From positions 1 to 8,942 of the forward strand of contig JBAQWV010000113.1 in assembly GCA_049299095.1 (NCBI GenBank): DNA of 8,942 nucleotides. Reading direction: 5' to 3'. The DNA is from JAAEKA01 sp049299095. GTDB lineage: Bacteria; Chloroflexota; Anaerolineae; JAAEKA01. The position numbers and the translations under genes were made by a program. The notes beneath the pieces were generated by a model, which was not told the origin of the DNA, did no database searches, and saw only the letters and a program-made list of their open reading frames with translations. This document shows positions 1 to 6,101 of this stretch, piece after piece (the stretch's first letter is position 1; every line of letters starts with the position of its first letter).

Positions 1-1
1 T

Positions 2-199
2 GATCTCGCCGTGGAGCATGAGATCGTCACCAAGCGCGGCGCATTCTTCAGCTATGGCGACACCCGCCTCGGACAGGGCCGCGAAAACGCCAAGGCTTTC
101 CTCCAGGAAAACGAGGCGATCTTTAACTCGATTGCTGAACAGATTCGCAAGACGGCCGGTCTCTCCGGCCCGTCCATAGGCAAGACGGCTGAAGAATGA
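2..199 (+). CDS. recA: RecA recombinase, C-terminal fragment (5' end outside window)
   Basis: This is the last 65 or so residues of RecA, the ATP-dependent recombinase that forms filaments on single-stranded DNA, catalyses strand exchange and stimulates LexA self-cleavage. The reading frame is open from base 2 to a TGA at 197-199. It contains the typical end of the RecA core, reading KRGAFFSYGDTRLGQGREN, followed by a helical C-terminal region that ends in a Lys/Glu-rich tail. The ATP-binding motifs lie upstream of the window. An internal GTG at 11 is not a real start, because recognisable RecA sequence (DLAVEHEIV) runs through it from the window edge. recX follows on the same strand after 429 bases, which is far for this pair. 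Any SOS promoter lies outside the window. Identity is near certain. Confidence 0.96.
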   Translation, partial: DLAVEHEIVTKRGAFFSYGDTRLGQGRENAKAFLQENEAIFNSIAEQIRKTAGLSGPSIGKTAEE

Positions 200-557
200 A
201 CCAGCCTGTCCGCCTTTCCTGCCACGTGCAGGAATAAGCGTTTGCTGCTGGACAGCAAACACACGCTTTAACCAGTTGGACGCGTAGGCGTACCAACCGG
301 GGGCCACAGCCCGGCCCTGGTTCCATTAAACCAACCGCAGGATACAAGCGCCCATGTGCGCAAGATGCCTGCGTTTGCAGTGAGCTGAACAAGTCCAGCT
401 CTGCTCCAGTATCTTGGCAACGGTGCAACGTTTTTAAGCCCGCCTGCCTTGCCTGCTGGCTAGCCATTTTGTACCTTGCAACTGACTAAGTGCGTTTTGG
501 CGCGCCGGGGTCATGCAACCGTATCAATTGGACATTCTAAGCTGCTGATTGATGGTT
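200..557 (+). other. Hairpin-rich recA-recX intergenic region, no gene recognised
   Basis: No protein gene is supported here. The stretch holds many inverted repeats on the transcribed strand: 216-222 with 228-234 (7 bp); 236-247 with 253-268 (two stems, 5 and 7 bp, with a 4-base bulge); 275-279 with 292-296 (GTTGG/CCAAC); 297-301 with 311-315; 336-341 with 368-373 (CGCAGG/CCTGCG, enclosing GCGC/GCGC at 348-351 and 358-361); and 382-387 with 396-401 (GAGCTG/CAGCTC). A terminator follows at 558-595. It could be a long recA 3' untranslated region or a structured RNA of about 385 bases. I looked for, and did not see, the conserved cores of RNase P RNA, tmRNA or SRP RNA. Pairings were found by eye without energy calculation. 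Confidence 0.45.
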
Positions 558-595
558 CCAAGCTGTGGCCCATGCGGTCACGGCTTGGCTTTTTT
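558..595 (+). terminator. Strong intrinsic terminator between recA and recX
   Basis: Bases 558-570 (CCAAGCTGTGGCC) pair with 576-588 (GGTCACGGCTTGG). This makes a 13-bp stem with two G-T pairs and a 5-base loop CATGC, followed by C and six T at 590-595. This is a textbook rho-independent terminator for transcription coming from recA or from the structured region. It ends 33 bases before the recX start, so recX needs either read-through or its own promoter between 596 and 628. Confidence 0.87.
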
Positions 596-628
596 ATCGG
601 CCAAAGACTATGGAAGTGTCAGTGCGCG

Positions 629-1303
629 ATGGCAGGAATCATTACAGCCATGCGCTGGCAAAAGCGCAACCGCGAGCGGGTTAACGTCTATCTGGACGGC
701 GATTACGCATTTCCGCTGCCTGCTCTGGTCGCAGCCACCCTGCGCATCGGCCAGGCGCTGACTGACGCAGAAATTGTTGAGCTGCAAGGCCGCGACGCGG
801 TGCAGAAGGCCTATGAAAGGGCGCTGCGCTTCCTCGGCTCCCGCCCGCGCAGTGTGGCTGAAGTGCGTCGGCTTTTCGACCAAAACGAGTTGCCCGCGGA
901 CGCGCTGGATGCGGTGATTGACCGCCTGCTGGCCGCTGGTTACCTTGATGATGCGGCGTTTGCCCGTTATTGGGTGAGTAACCGCGAGCAGTTTCGCCCG
1001 AAGTCGCCGCTGGCATTGCGCCAGGAATTGCGCCAAAAGGGCGTGGGCGATGCGGACATCGCCGAGGCGCTGGCAACGTTGAACAGCGACGACAGCGTCT
1101 ATCGCGCGGGCCAGGCGCAGGCGCGGCGATTGCAACACGCCGATCAGCCGACCTTTCGCCAAAAGCTGGCCGGACATTTATTGCGCCGCGGCTTTTCGCA
1201 CGAACAGGTGTGGCCCGTGGTGAACCGGCTCTGGGCGGAAACGCATCCAGAGCATGAAAACGAAGATGACATGACCGATCAAGACTTGGTCATGGACGAA
1301 TAA
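629..1303 (+). CDS. recX: RecX regulatory protein, RecA modulator
   Basis: RecX binds RecA filaments and usually limits their growth and ATPase activity. The 224-residue product starts MAGIITAMRWQKRNRERVNV, the usual N-terminal beta strands of Gram-positive-type RecX. It then has the helical repeat region (about 55-190) with the family signature GYLDDAAFARYWVSNR near 104-119 and further motifs SPLALRQELRQKGV and HLLRRGFS. An acidic tail (about 204-224, rich in D and E) is longer than usual. The open frame extends upstream to 476, but that part would translate through the intrinsic terminator at 558-595 and shows no family similarity, so I place the start at the ATG at 629. The ATG at 650 is possible. 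A weak GGAAG at 612-616 is the only ribosome-binding candidate. rny follows after 50 bases, probably co-transcribed. Confidence 0.9.
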   Translation: MAGIITAMRWQKRNRERVNVYLDGDYAFPLPALVAATLRIGQALTDAEIVELQGRDAVQKAYERALRFLGSRPRSVAEVRRLFDQNELPADALDAVIDRLLAAGYLDDAAFARYWVSNREQFRPKSPLALRQELRQKGVGDADIAEALATLNSDDSVYRAGQAQARRLQHADQPTFRQKLAGHLLRRGFSHEQVWPVVNRLWAETHPEHENEDDMTDQDLVMDE

Positions 1304-1323
1304 TATATTTTTAACAAGGAAAA

Positions 1324-1353
1324 GGGCGTCGCCGCGACGCCTCAGGAGCAACG
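1324..1353 (+). promoter_or_regulatory. Hairpin abutting the rny ribosome-binding site
   Basis: Bases 1325-1331 (GGCGTCG) pair perfectly with 1335-1341 (CGACGCC) around a 3-base loop CCG, and a G-T pair at 1324/1342 can extend the stem. The Shine-Dalgarno sequence AGGAG lies at 1344-1348, one or two bases beyond the stem and five bases before the rny ATG at 1354. A TATATT at 1304-1309, right at the recX stop, resembles a -10 box but has no convincing -35, so a separate rny promoter is only possible. A stem this close to the Shine-Dalgarno could lower translation or act as a processing site. Confidence 0.5.
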
Positions 1354-2901
1354 ATGCAACCACCAATTGTCGTCACCCTGCTGGGCCTTTTGGTCGGCCT
1401 GGTGCTTGGTGCAATCATCGGCAATTTCCTGTTTCGTTATGTGAGCAGTGAACGGATCAAGGCCGCGCAAAGCCGGGCTGACAATATCGTTCATGAAGCT
1501 CAAAGAACCGTCGAACAGCAGCGCACGCAGATTGAGCTGGAAGCCAAGGCCGAACGGGTTCGTCTGCACGAAGAAATGGAAGAAGAGACGAACAACCGGC
1601 GACGCGACCTGCGACGTCAGGAAGAGCGACTGCAACGACGACAGGAAACCCTTGATCGCAAACTGGAAGAACTGGAAAGTCGGGACAAGAATTTGCAAAA
1701 GCGCCAGAAAAATCTGGACAAGCGCACTTCCGACCTCGACAAGGTTGAAGCTGAACATCAGAAAGAGATGGAGCGCATTTCCGGCCTGACTGCGGACGAA
1801 GCCAAGTTGGTCTTGCTGGACAGTGTGCGCGATGAAACCCGTCAGGACATGGCGCGGGTCATTCGTGAAGTAGAAGCTGAAGCACAAGCTGAAGCTGACC
1901 GGCGGGCGCGCAAGCTGGTGACGTTGGCGATCCAGCGTGTAGCATCGGAGCAGGTGGCGGAAACCACCATCGCTTCGGTGCCGCTGCCCAATGACGAAAT
2001 GAAGGGTCGCATCATCGGTCGCCAGGGCCGCAACATTCGTTCAATTGAACAGGCGACCGGCGTGGACCTGATCGTGGACGACACCCCCGAAGCGGTAATT
2101 ATCTCCAGCTTCGACCCGGTGCGCCGCGAAGTGGCCCGCCTGACGTTATCCAAGCTGGTGGTGGATGGCCGCATCCACCCGGCGCGCGTCGAAAAGGAAG
2201 TACGCAAGGCGCAGGAAGAAGTGGAACAGATCATCTGGGAATCGGGTGAACAGGCCACTTTCGACACTGGCATCCAGGGCCTGCACCCTGAAGTGATCAA
2301 GCTGCTGGGCCGATTGCGTTTTCGCACCAGCTATGGCCAAAACCAGCTTGCACACGCGGTCGAAACTGCGCATCTGGCGGGCGTGCTGGCCGCCGAATTG
2401 GGCGCAGATGTACGTTCGGCCAAGATGGGCGGCCTGCTGCACGACCTGGGCAAGGCTGTGACCCACGAAGTGGAAGGGCCGCACGCATTGGTCGGCGCAG
2501 ACATTGCCCGGCGCTACGGCGTGCCTGCCAAGGTGGTCAACATGATCGCCGCACACCATCACGAAGTAGAGCCAGAATCACTGGAAGCAATCCTGGTTGA
2601 ATCCGCCGACGCGGTCTCCGGCGCGCGACCCGGTGCACGCCGCGAGGCGCTGGAAACCTATTTGCGCCGCGTCACGGCACTGGAAGACCTGGCGAATTCG
2701 TTCGACGGCGTGGAACACTCCTACGCCATCCAGGCAGGGCGTGAAATCCGCATCGTCGTCAAGCCGAATGTGGTAGACGATATGGCTGCAATCACCCTCT
2801 CGCGCGACATTGCCAAGAAGGTGGAAGACAACCTTGAATATCCGGGCCAGATCAAGGTGACTGTGATCCGCGAAACGCGTTCGGTGGATTACGCTAAATA
2901 A
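1354..2901 (+). CDS. rny: Ribonuclease Y (membrane-anchored endoribonuclease)
   Basis: RNase Y makes the initiating cuts in mRNA decay and processing at the cytoplasmic membrane. The 515-residue length matches the family. The order of domains is a single N-terminal membrane helix (about residues 4-28), a long charged coiled coil (about 35-150, rich in E, R, K and Q), a KH RNA-binding domain (about 205-275) with the GRQG loop at 222-225, and an HD phosphohydrolase domain. Visible HD metal ligands are H334, the H363-D364 pair in LLHDLGK, the HHH at 401-403 and D419 in ADAVSGARPGARRE. The C-terminal domain follows. The ATG at 1354 has AGGAG at 1344-1348, and the protein begins exactly at the membrane helix, so the start is secure. 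It follows recX by 50 bases, ends 27 bases before a terminator, and is convergent with ricT, whose product directs RNase Y in Bacillus. Confidence 0.97.
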   Translation: MQPPIVVTLLGLLVGLVLGAIIGNFLFRYVSSERIKAAQSRADNIVHEAQRTVEQQRTQIELEAKAERVRLHEEMEEETNNRRRDLRRQEERLQRRQETLDRKLEELESRDKNLQKRQKNLDKRTSDLDKVEAEHQKEMERISGLTADEAKLVLLDSVRDETRQDMARVIREVEAEAQAEADRRARKLVTLAIQRVASEQVAETTIASVPLPNDEMKGRIIGRQGRNIRSIEQATGVDLIVDDTPEAVIISSFDPVRREVARLTLSKLVVDGRIHPARVEKEVRKAQEEVEQIIWESGEQATFDTGIQGLHPEVIKLLGRLRFRTSYGQNQLAHAVETAHLAGVLAAELGADVRSAKMGGLLHDLGKAVTHEVEGPHALVGADIARRYGVPAKVVNMIAAHHHEVEPESLEAILVESADAVSGARPGARREALETYLRRVTALEDLANSFDGVEHSYAIQAGREIRIVVKPNVVDDMAAITLSRDIAKKVEDNLEYPGQIKVTVIRETRSVDYAK

Positions 2902-2927
2902 GCCAGCCGTTTGCTGAACTTGCAATC

Positions 2928-2958
2928 AAAAAGGCTCCTCGTACGAGGAGCCTTTTTT
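2928..2958. terminator. Bidirectional intrinsic terminator between rny and ricT
   Basis: A perfect inverted repeat, 2933-2940 (GGCTCCTC) with 2945-2952 extended by G2941/C2944, is flanked by five A on the left (2928-2932) and six T on the right (2953-2958). It can therefore end the rightward recX-rny transcript and also the leftward holB-ricT transcript. The rny stop is at 2901 and the ricT stop at 2985, so both genes end within about 35 bases of it. Confidence 0.93.
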
Positions 2959-2984
2959 GTGTCTTGCTATTGCTGTAGCCTGGG

Positions 2985-4004
2985 CTATGCCGGTGCGCCG
3001 GGGCGACCGGGGCGGTGGCGTCCCCTGCGTCCGCGTGAGCGACGTGAAGCGGTAGACGCGGAACCTTCCGATGGTGCATCCTCCGAGCGGGCGACAATCG
3101 GATCCTCGTCGTTATCGTCTACGCGTAGAGCCGGTTGGCGACGCATGGCGCAACCGCCACAGGTGCGGCCGGTCGTTTTTTCGACAGCAGGCGCGCCAGC
3201 CGGCTTTTCGCCGTTCAGCTCGGCCATGCTGAAATCCTGCATCGAGCCATCTTCCAGCTTGACCGTGATGATTTCTTGCAACGGCTGTACGCGGCGCACG
3301 CGGCCTTCGCCCGCCGGGGTACTCACTGCCGCGCCGACCTTGGGCAGTTGCTTGCGGGCGTCTTCGTAGGCGTCCACTTCATAGGCCAGACAACAGAGCA
3401 AGCGTCCGCATACTCCGGAAATTTCCGGCGGGTTAAGGGGCAGGTTTTGCTGCTTGGCCATTTTGATTGTGACAGAATCAAACTCGCGCAGCCAGCCGGC
3501 ACAGCAAAGCTGTCGCCCACACTTGCCCACGCCGTCCAGCACCTTGGCCTGATCGCGCACACCGATCTGCTTCATTTCGATGCGGGCATTGAAGATGCGC
3601 GCCAGATCGCGCACCAGATCGCGGAAGTCAATACGACCTTCTGCGGTGAAGGACACGACCAGGCGCGAGCCGTCGTAACTGTATTCGGCGGAAACAACAG
3701 TGAGGGGCAGCTTGTGCTTGGCAGCCTCTTGGCGCGAAATCGTCAGCGCCTCGCCTTCGCGGCGGCGAAAACGATCCCTTTCCAGCAGTTCTACGGGGGT
3801 CGCACGCCGTACCACCGGCTTCAGTTCGCCGCTGAGCGCGCTGTCGGCCACTGCGCGCGGCTGCCAGGCCACCTGGCCGATCTCGTTGCCCTGCGACGTT
3901 TCCACTACGACATATTCATCCTTGGTCAAGTCCATGAAAACGCCCGGATCGAAATAATATACTTTGGTAACGGGTCGAAAACTCACTCCTACAACAACGG
4001 GCAT
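2985..4004 (-). CDS. ricT: PSP1-domain protein RicT/YaaT, RNase Y specificity factor family, with C-terminal extension
   Basis: The 339-residue product belongs to the PSP1/RicT (YaaT) family. In Bacillus subtilis RicT joins RicA and RicF in an Fe-S-containing complex that affects RNase Y processing, sporulation and competence. The core is about 1-265: a start MPVVVGVSFRPVTKVYYFDP, then KVLDGVGKCGRQLCCAGWL and SGVCGRLLCCLAYE, giving the conserved cysteines C162, C167, C168, C199, C204 and C205. Residues about 266-339 go beyond the usual length (near 275 in Bacillus) and hold a CGGC pair (C282, C285), an acidic stretch (295-301) and an Arg/Gly/Pro-rich end (321-339). The ATG has a perfect AGGAGG upstream (complement of 4009-4014) three to five bases away. 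It lies 33 bases after holB, as in Bacillus, and shares a terminator with rny. The family assignment is firm; the role in this organism is inferred. Confidence 0.92.
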   Translation of the reverse strand: MPVVVGVSFRPVTKVYYFDPGVFMDLTKDEYVVVETSQGNEIGQVAWQPRAVADSALSGELKPVVRRATPVELLERDRFRRREGEALTISRQEAAKHKLPLTVVSAEYSYDGSRLVVSFTAEGRIDFRDLVRDLARIFNARIEMKQIGVRDQAKVLDGVGKCGRQLCCAGWLREFDSVTIKMAKQQNLPLNPPEISGVCGRLLCCLAYEVDAYEDARKQLPKVGAAVSTPAGEGRVRRVQPLQEIITVKLEDGSMQDFSMAELNGEKPAGAPAVEKTTGRTCGGCAMRRQPALRVDDNDEDPIVARSEDAPSEGSASTASRRSRGRRGRHRPGRPGAPA

Positions 4005-4037
4005 AAGTCCTCCTGCTCCGGCACGGCTGGCACGCGG

Positions 4038-5057
4038 CTATAACGCAGCTGTATCAGCTCGCGGAGCTGGCATGTGTAACATCAACGTTTCCAGCAGCAG
4101 ACGGGCGTTGACGTTTTGGTTGATTTGGGTGGGTGCGGCCTGCAACCGCACCAGAAAGTGTTGTACCTGTGTAGGGTCGTAGCGGGCAGCTTCGCGCGCC
4201 AACTCGCCTGCCAGGTCCAGGTTGCGCAGATGCGCGGCGTTGCCTTGCTGCATCAGTAGCAAGTCGCGCCACCAACTGATCCAGAGGGCGAGCGTGGGCT
4301 GCAAGGCAGCGGGGGTACGGCTCAACTCGTCGGCCATCTGCAAACGCTGCAAGCGGCTTTGCAACGGCAGCGCGCGCGCTTCGGCCAGACGCAGGGTGCG
4401 CTCGTTCCAAGCCTGTTCGTCGGTTAGACGTTGGACCGCCCAGCCCAGCCTGCCATCGGCAAGCCGCGCCAACAGCGCGGCTTGCTCCGGTGCGGCATGC
4501 CAGTGCGTTTGTAGCGCGTCGGCAACCTGCTGCTGCGGCAGGCTGCGCAGCGTCATCACCTGGCAGCGGGAGATGATCGTGGGCAAGAGGGCATGGGGGC
4601 GTGCGCTGGTGAGCAACAAGACGACGTGCGGCGGCGGCTCTTCCAGCGTCTTGAGCAGTGCATTGGCCGCGGGCAGGTTGGCGCGCTCTAGCTCGCGCAG
4701 CAAGAAAACCTTGACACGCGCTTCGATGGGGGAGAGTGCAGCTTCGCGTTGCAACTCACGGATCTGGTCAATCTTGAGGATGCCCTCGCGGGCGCGCTCG
4801 CCTGCGTCCGCGGCGATGACGCGCACATCTGGATACACACCCTGCGCCACCAGTCGGCAGGCACGACAATGACCACACGGCTTGTCAGCGGCTTCGCAGA
4901 TCAGCGCCGCGGCAACCGAGGCTGCCAATGTGCGCTTGCCGATCTGAGGGGGGCCAGCCAGCAGCAGTGCGTGTGGTACGCGGCCAGCCAGCAGACTGCG
5001 ATCCAGCAAGTCCACGGCCCATTCATGCCCGAATACGGGCCAAGTATTCAAAGTCAT
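4038..5057 (-). CDS. holB: DNA polymerase III subunit delta' (clamp loader)
   Basis: This is the delta' subunit of the clamp loader that places the sliding clamp on primed DNA. The 339-residue product begins MTLNTWPVFGHEWAVDLLDR, followed by a P-loop GPPQIGKRT (35-43). Four cysteines, C54, C61, C64 and C67, form the zinc module of the family. LPAANALLKTLEEPPPHVVLLL (split: LPAANALL near 128, KTLEEPP near 136) and the SRC motif IISRCQ (163-165) are diagnostic. The Walker B region reads VFLLRELE (about 117-124) and lacks the usual Asp, which fits a subunit that does not need to hydrolyse ATP. No Shine-Dalgarno is visible before the ATG at 5057. Instead a promoter -10 box lies 12 bases upstream, suggesting a very short leader. 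ricT follows 33 bases downstream, probably in the same transcript. Confidence 0.93.
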   Translation of the reverse strand: MTLNTWPVFGHEWAVDLLDRSLLAGRVPHALLLAGPPQIGKRTLAASVAAALICEAADKPCGHCRACRLVAQGVYPDVRVIAADAGERAREGILKIDQIRELQREAALSPIEARVKVFLLRELERANLPAANALLKTLEEPPPHVVLLLTSARPHALLPTIISRCQVMTLRSLPQQQVADALQTHWHAAPEQAALLARLADGRLGWAVQRLTDEQAWNERTLRLAEARALPLQSRLQRLQMADELSRTPAALQPTLALWISWWRDLLLMQQGNAAHLRNLDLAGELAREAARYDPTQVQHFLVRLQAAPTQINQNVNARLLLETLMLHMPAPRADTAAL

Positions 5058-5068
5058 AAGCGTTGGCT

Positions 5069-5097
5069 ATTGTACCACATCTGCGCGGTGGCAACAA
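5069..5097 (-). promoter_or_regulatory. Probable promoter of holB-ricT
   Basis: On the minus strand the sequence reads TGGTACAAT, an extended -10 element with the hexamer TACAAT (complement of 5069-5074). A weaker TTGTTG (complement of 5092-5097) lies 17 bases upstream in the -35 position. Initiation six to seven bases downstream would leave only about five to six untranslated bases before the ATG at 5057. Confidence 0.55.
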
Positions 5098-5508
5098 TCG
5101 AAAATGGGGAGGCATTTGGAGCCGCCCGAAACTCGGTGCTCCAGAACCGGAAGAATTTGTGCGCGGCTGGAGACTATGGACGCTTCAGCAGCCGTATCGA
5201 ATCGTTTCTTGCATCAGAAAGATGTGGTTCTGGCAACCTTGTTAAGTGCTGTGGTCAAGTTTGCATATTTTTGTGTTATGCGTGATAATAATAACGTCCA
5301 TGAGTTTGGACACTGACTGATGCAAGCGCCGCAGGTCCGCAGGTCTCTTCAGAGCTCTAGTTGGCTTTAGAGGGCGGTTGTTACAGCAGTATAGCAAGCC
5401 TTGATGCTGCAAGGGTCGGTGCAGTAAAGGCAGTTGGATGTGATCGTGCCCGCAAAGGCGGGCCTATGCTGCAATAGCGTCCGGTAATACCGGGTGCAGG
5501 AGTAAAAA
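5098..5508 (+). promoter_or_regulatory. Control region and probable structured leader of the RRM gene
   Basis: There is no convincing gene in this 411-base stretch; the small open frames lack family features and good ribosome-binding sites. A candidate promoter has TTGCAT at 5261-5266, a 17-base spacer and GATAAT at 5284-5289, in the most AT-rich part of the region. Transcription from about 5296 would give a leader of roughly 210 bases. The leader contains hairpins 5296-5300/5307-5311 (GTCCA/TGGAC), 5355-5360/5367-5372, 5448-5453/5458-5463 (GCCCGC/GCGGGC, loop AAAG) and 5481-5493 (CCGGTA-A-TACCGG). The 8-base tandem CCGCAGGT occurs at 5329-5344. Long structured leaders are common for cold-responsive RNA-binding genes, but no known riboswitch was recognised. 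Confidence 0.4.
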
Positions 5509-5871
5509 GTGACTAGGATTTACGTTGGTAATTTGCCCTTCAGTGCAACCGAAGATCAGGTTCGCGCTCTGTTCCAGGAATATGGCAATGTTGAAGAAGT
5601 CAGCCTGGTGAATGATCGCGAAACCGGTCGCCCCCGCGGCTTCGGCTTTGTTGAGATGGAAAATCAGGGTGCAGGCGCTGCGATCCAGGCCCTCGATGGC
5701 ATGGAGTATGGTGGCCGTAACCTGCGCGTGAATGAGGCTCGCCCCCGCGAGGAGCGTCCGCCTCGGCGCGATGGTGGTGGCTACGGCGGCGGCGGTGGTC
5801 GCGGCGGCGGTGGCGGCTATGGCCGCGATCGTGACCGCGGTGACCGTGGCGGTCGTCGCAACGACTGGTAG
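5509..5871 (+). CDS. RRM-domain RNA-binding protein with Gly/Arg-rich tail
   Basis: This is a small single-RRM RNA-binding protein of 120 residues, like the bacterial (cyanobacterial-type) Rbp proteins linked to RNA chaperone roles and cold response. RNP2 is IYVGNL (residues 4-9) and RNP1 is RGFGFVEM (43-50), with aromatic residues Y5, F45 and F47 in the RNA-contacting positions. The RRM spans about 2-78. From 79 onward the chain is low-complexity, rich in Gly, Arg, Asp and Tyr, and ends in RRNDW. This resembles the disordered tails of such proteins. The start is GTG at 5509, supported by AGGAG at 5498-5502 with a six-base gap and by the RRM beginning right after it. It is monocistronic, with a long leader and a terminator at 5991-6022. 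The specific cellular RNA targets are unknown. Confidence 0.94.
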   Translation: MTRIYVGNLPFSATEDQVRALFQEYGNVEEVSLVNDRETGRPRGFGFVEMENQGAGAAIQALDGMEYGGRNLRVNEARPREERPPRRDGGGYGGGGGRGGGGGYGRDRDRGDRGGRRNDW

Positions 5872-5990
5872 GCGTTGATATTATCCGCCTGCGGCAGCCC
5901 GGCTTCAGGCGATGGAAAGCACCCGTTCAGGGTGGAGCAGCCTTCCGACCAGGCACTCTCTTAACTGGACATCGCTAAATTGGGCGAAAT
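5872..5990 (+). other. Hairpin-rich 3' untranslated region of the RRM gene
   Basis: Between the RRM stop and the terminator there are three further inverted repeats: CGCCTG (5886-5891) with CAGGCG (5906-5911), CACCC (5920-5924) with GGGTG (5930-5934), and TCGC (5972-5975) with GCGA (5984-5987). No open frame or known RNA family was recognised. It may be a structured 3' end or a small RNA released from it. Confidence 0.35.
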
Positions 5991-6022
5991 AAAGACCTGA
6001 CCATTTCGGTCAGGTCTTTTTT
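5991..6022. terminator. Intrinsic terminator between the RRM gene and the cytochrome gene
   Basis: GACCTGACC (5994-6002) pairs with GGTCAGGTC (6008-6016), extended by AAA/TTT, around the loop ATTTC and followed by six T at 6017-6022. On the minus strand the same stem is followed by TTTATTT, so it may also end the leftward cytochrome transcript, whose stop is at 6102. Confidence 0.88.
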
Positions 6023-6101
6023 GTATGTCAGTCTGACTTGCAAGTTCGGATGAAAGACGTGACGGCTTTTATCTGCGGCTAAGGCTGTTTCTTGCGGGCG
6101 A

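Noticed and set aside
123..467. 114-residue open frame on the - strand overlapping the recA end and the hairpin region
   Set aside because: No domain, no ribosome-binding site, antisense to recA, and the region is better explained by RNA hairpins.
200..557. tmRNA, RNase P RNA or SRP RNA in the recA-recX gap
   Set aside because: None of the conserved core sequences of these RNAs was found on either strand, despite a suitable size.
476..628. 51-residue N-terminal extension of RecX in the same frame
   Set aside because: It would be translated through the terminator at 558-595 and does not look like RecX; family members begin near the ATG at 629.
3135..4043. 302-residue open frame on the + strand opposite ricT
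   Set aside because: It is a shadow of the well-supported ricT gene, with no recognisable domain and low-complexity His/Ala/Gln-rich sequence.
4222..4872. 216-residue open frame on the + strand opposite holB
   Set aside because: Ser/Arg/Cys-rich translation typical of an antisense shadow; holB is unambiguous.
5104..5316. Small overlapping open frames upstream of the RRM gene
   Set aside because: Three frames overlap in the same direction with no family features; the region looks like promoter and leader.
5329..5344. Tandem CCGCAGGT repeat as part of an array or operator
   Set aside because: Only two copies of eight bases; too little to call a repeat element or binding site.
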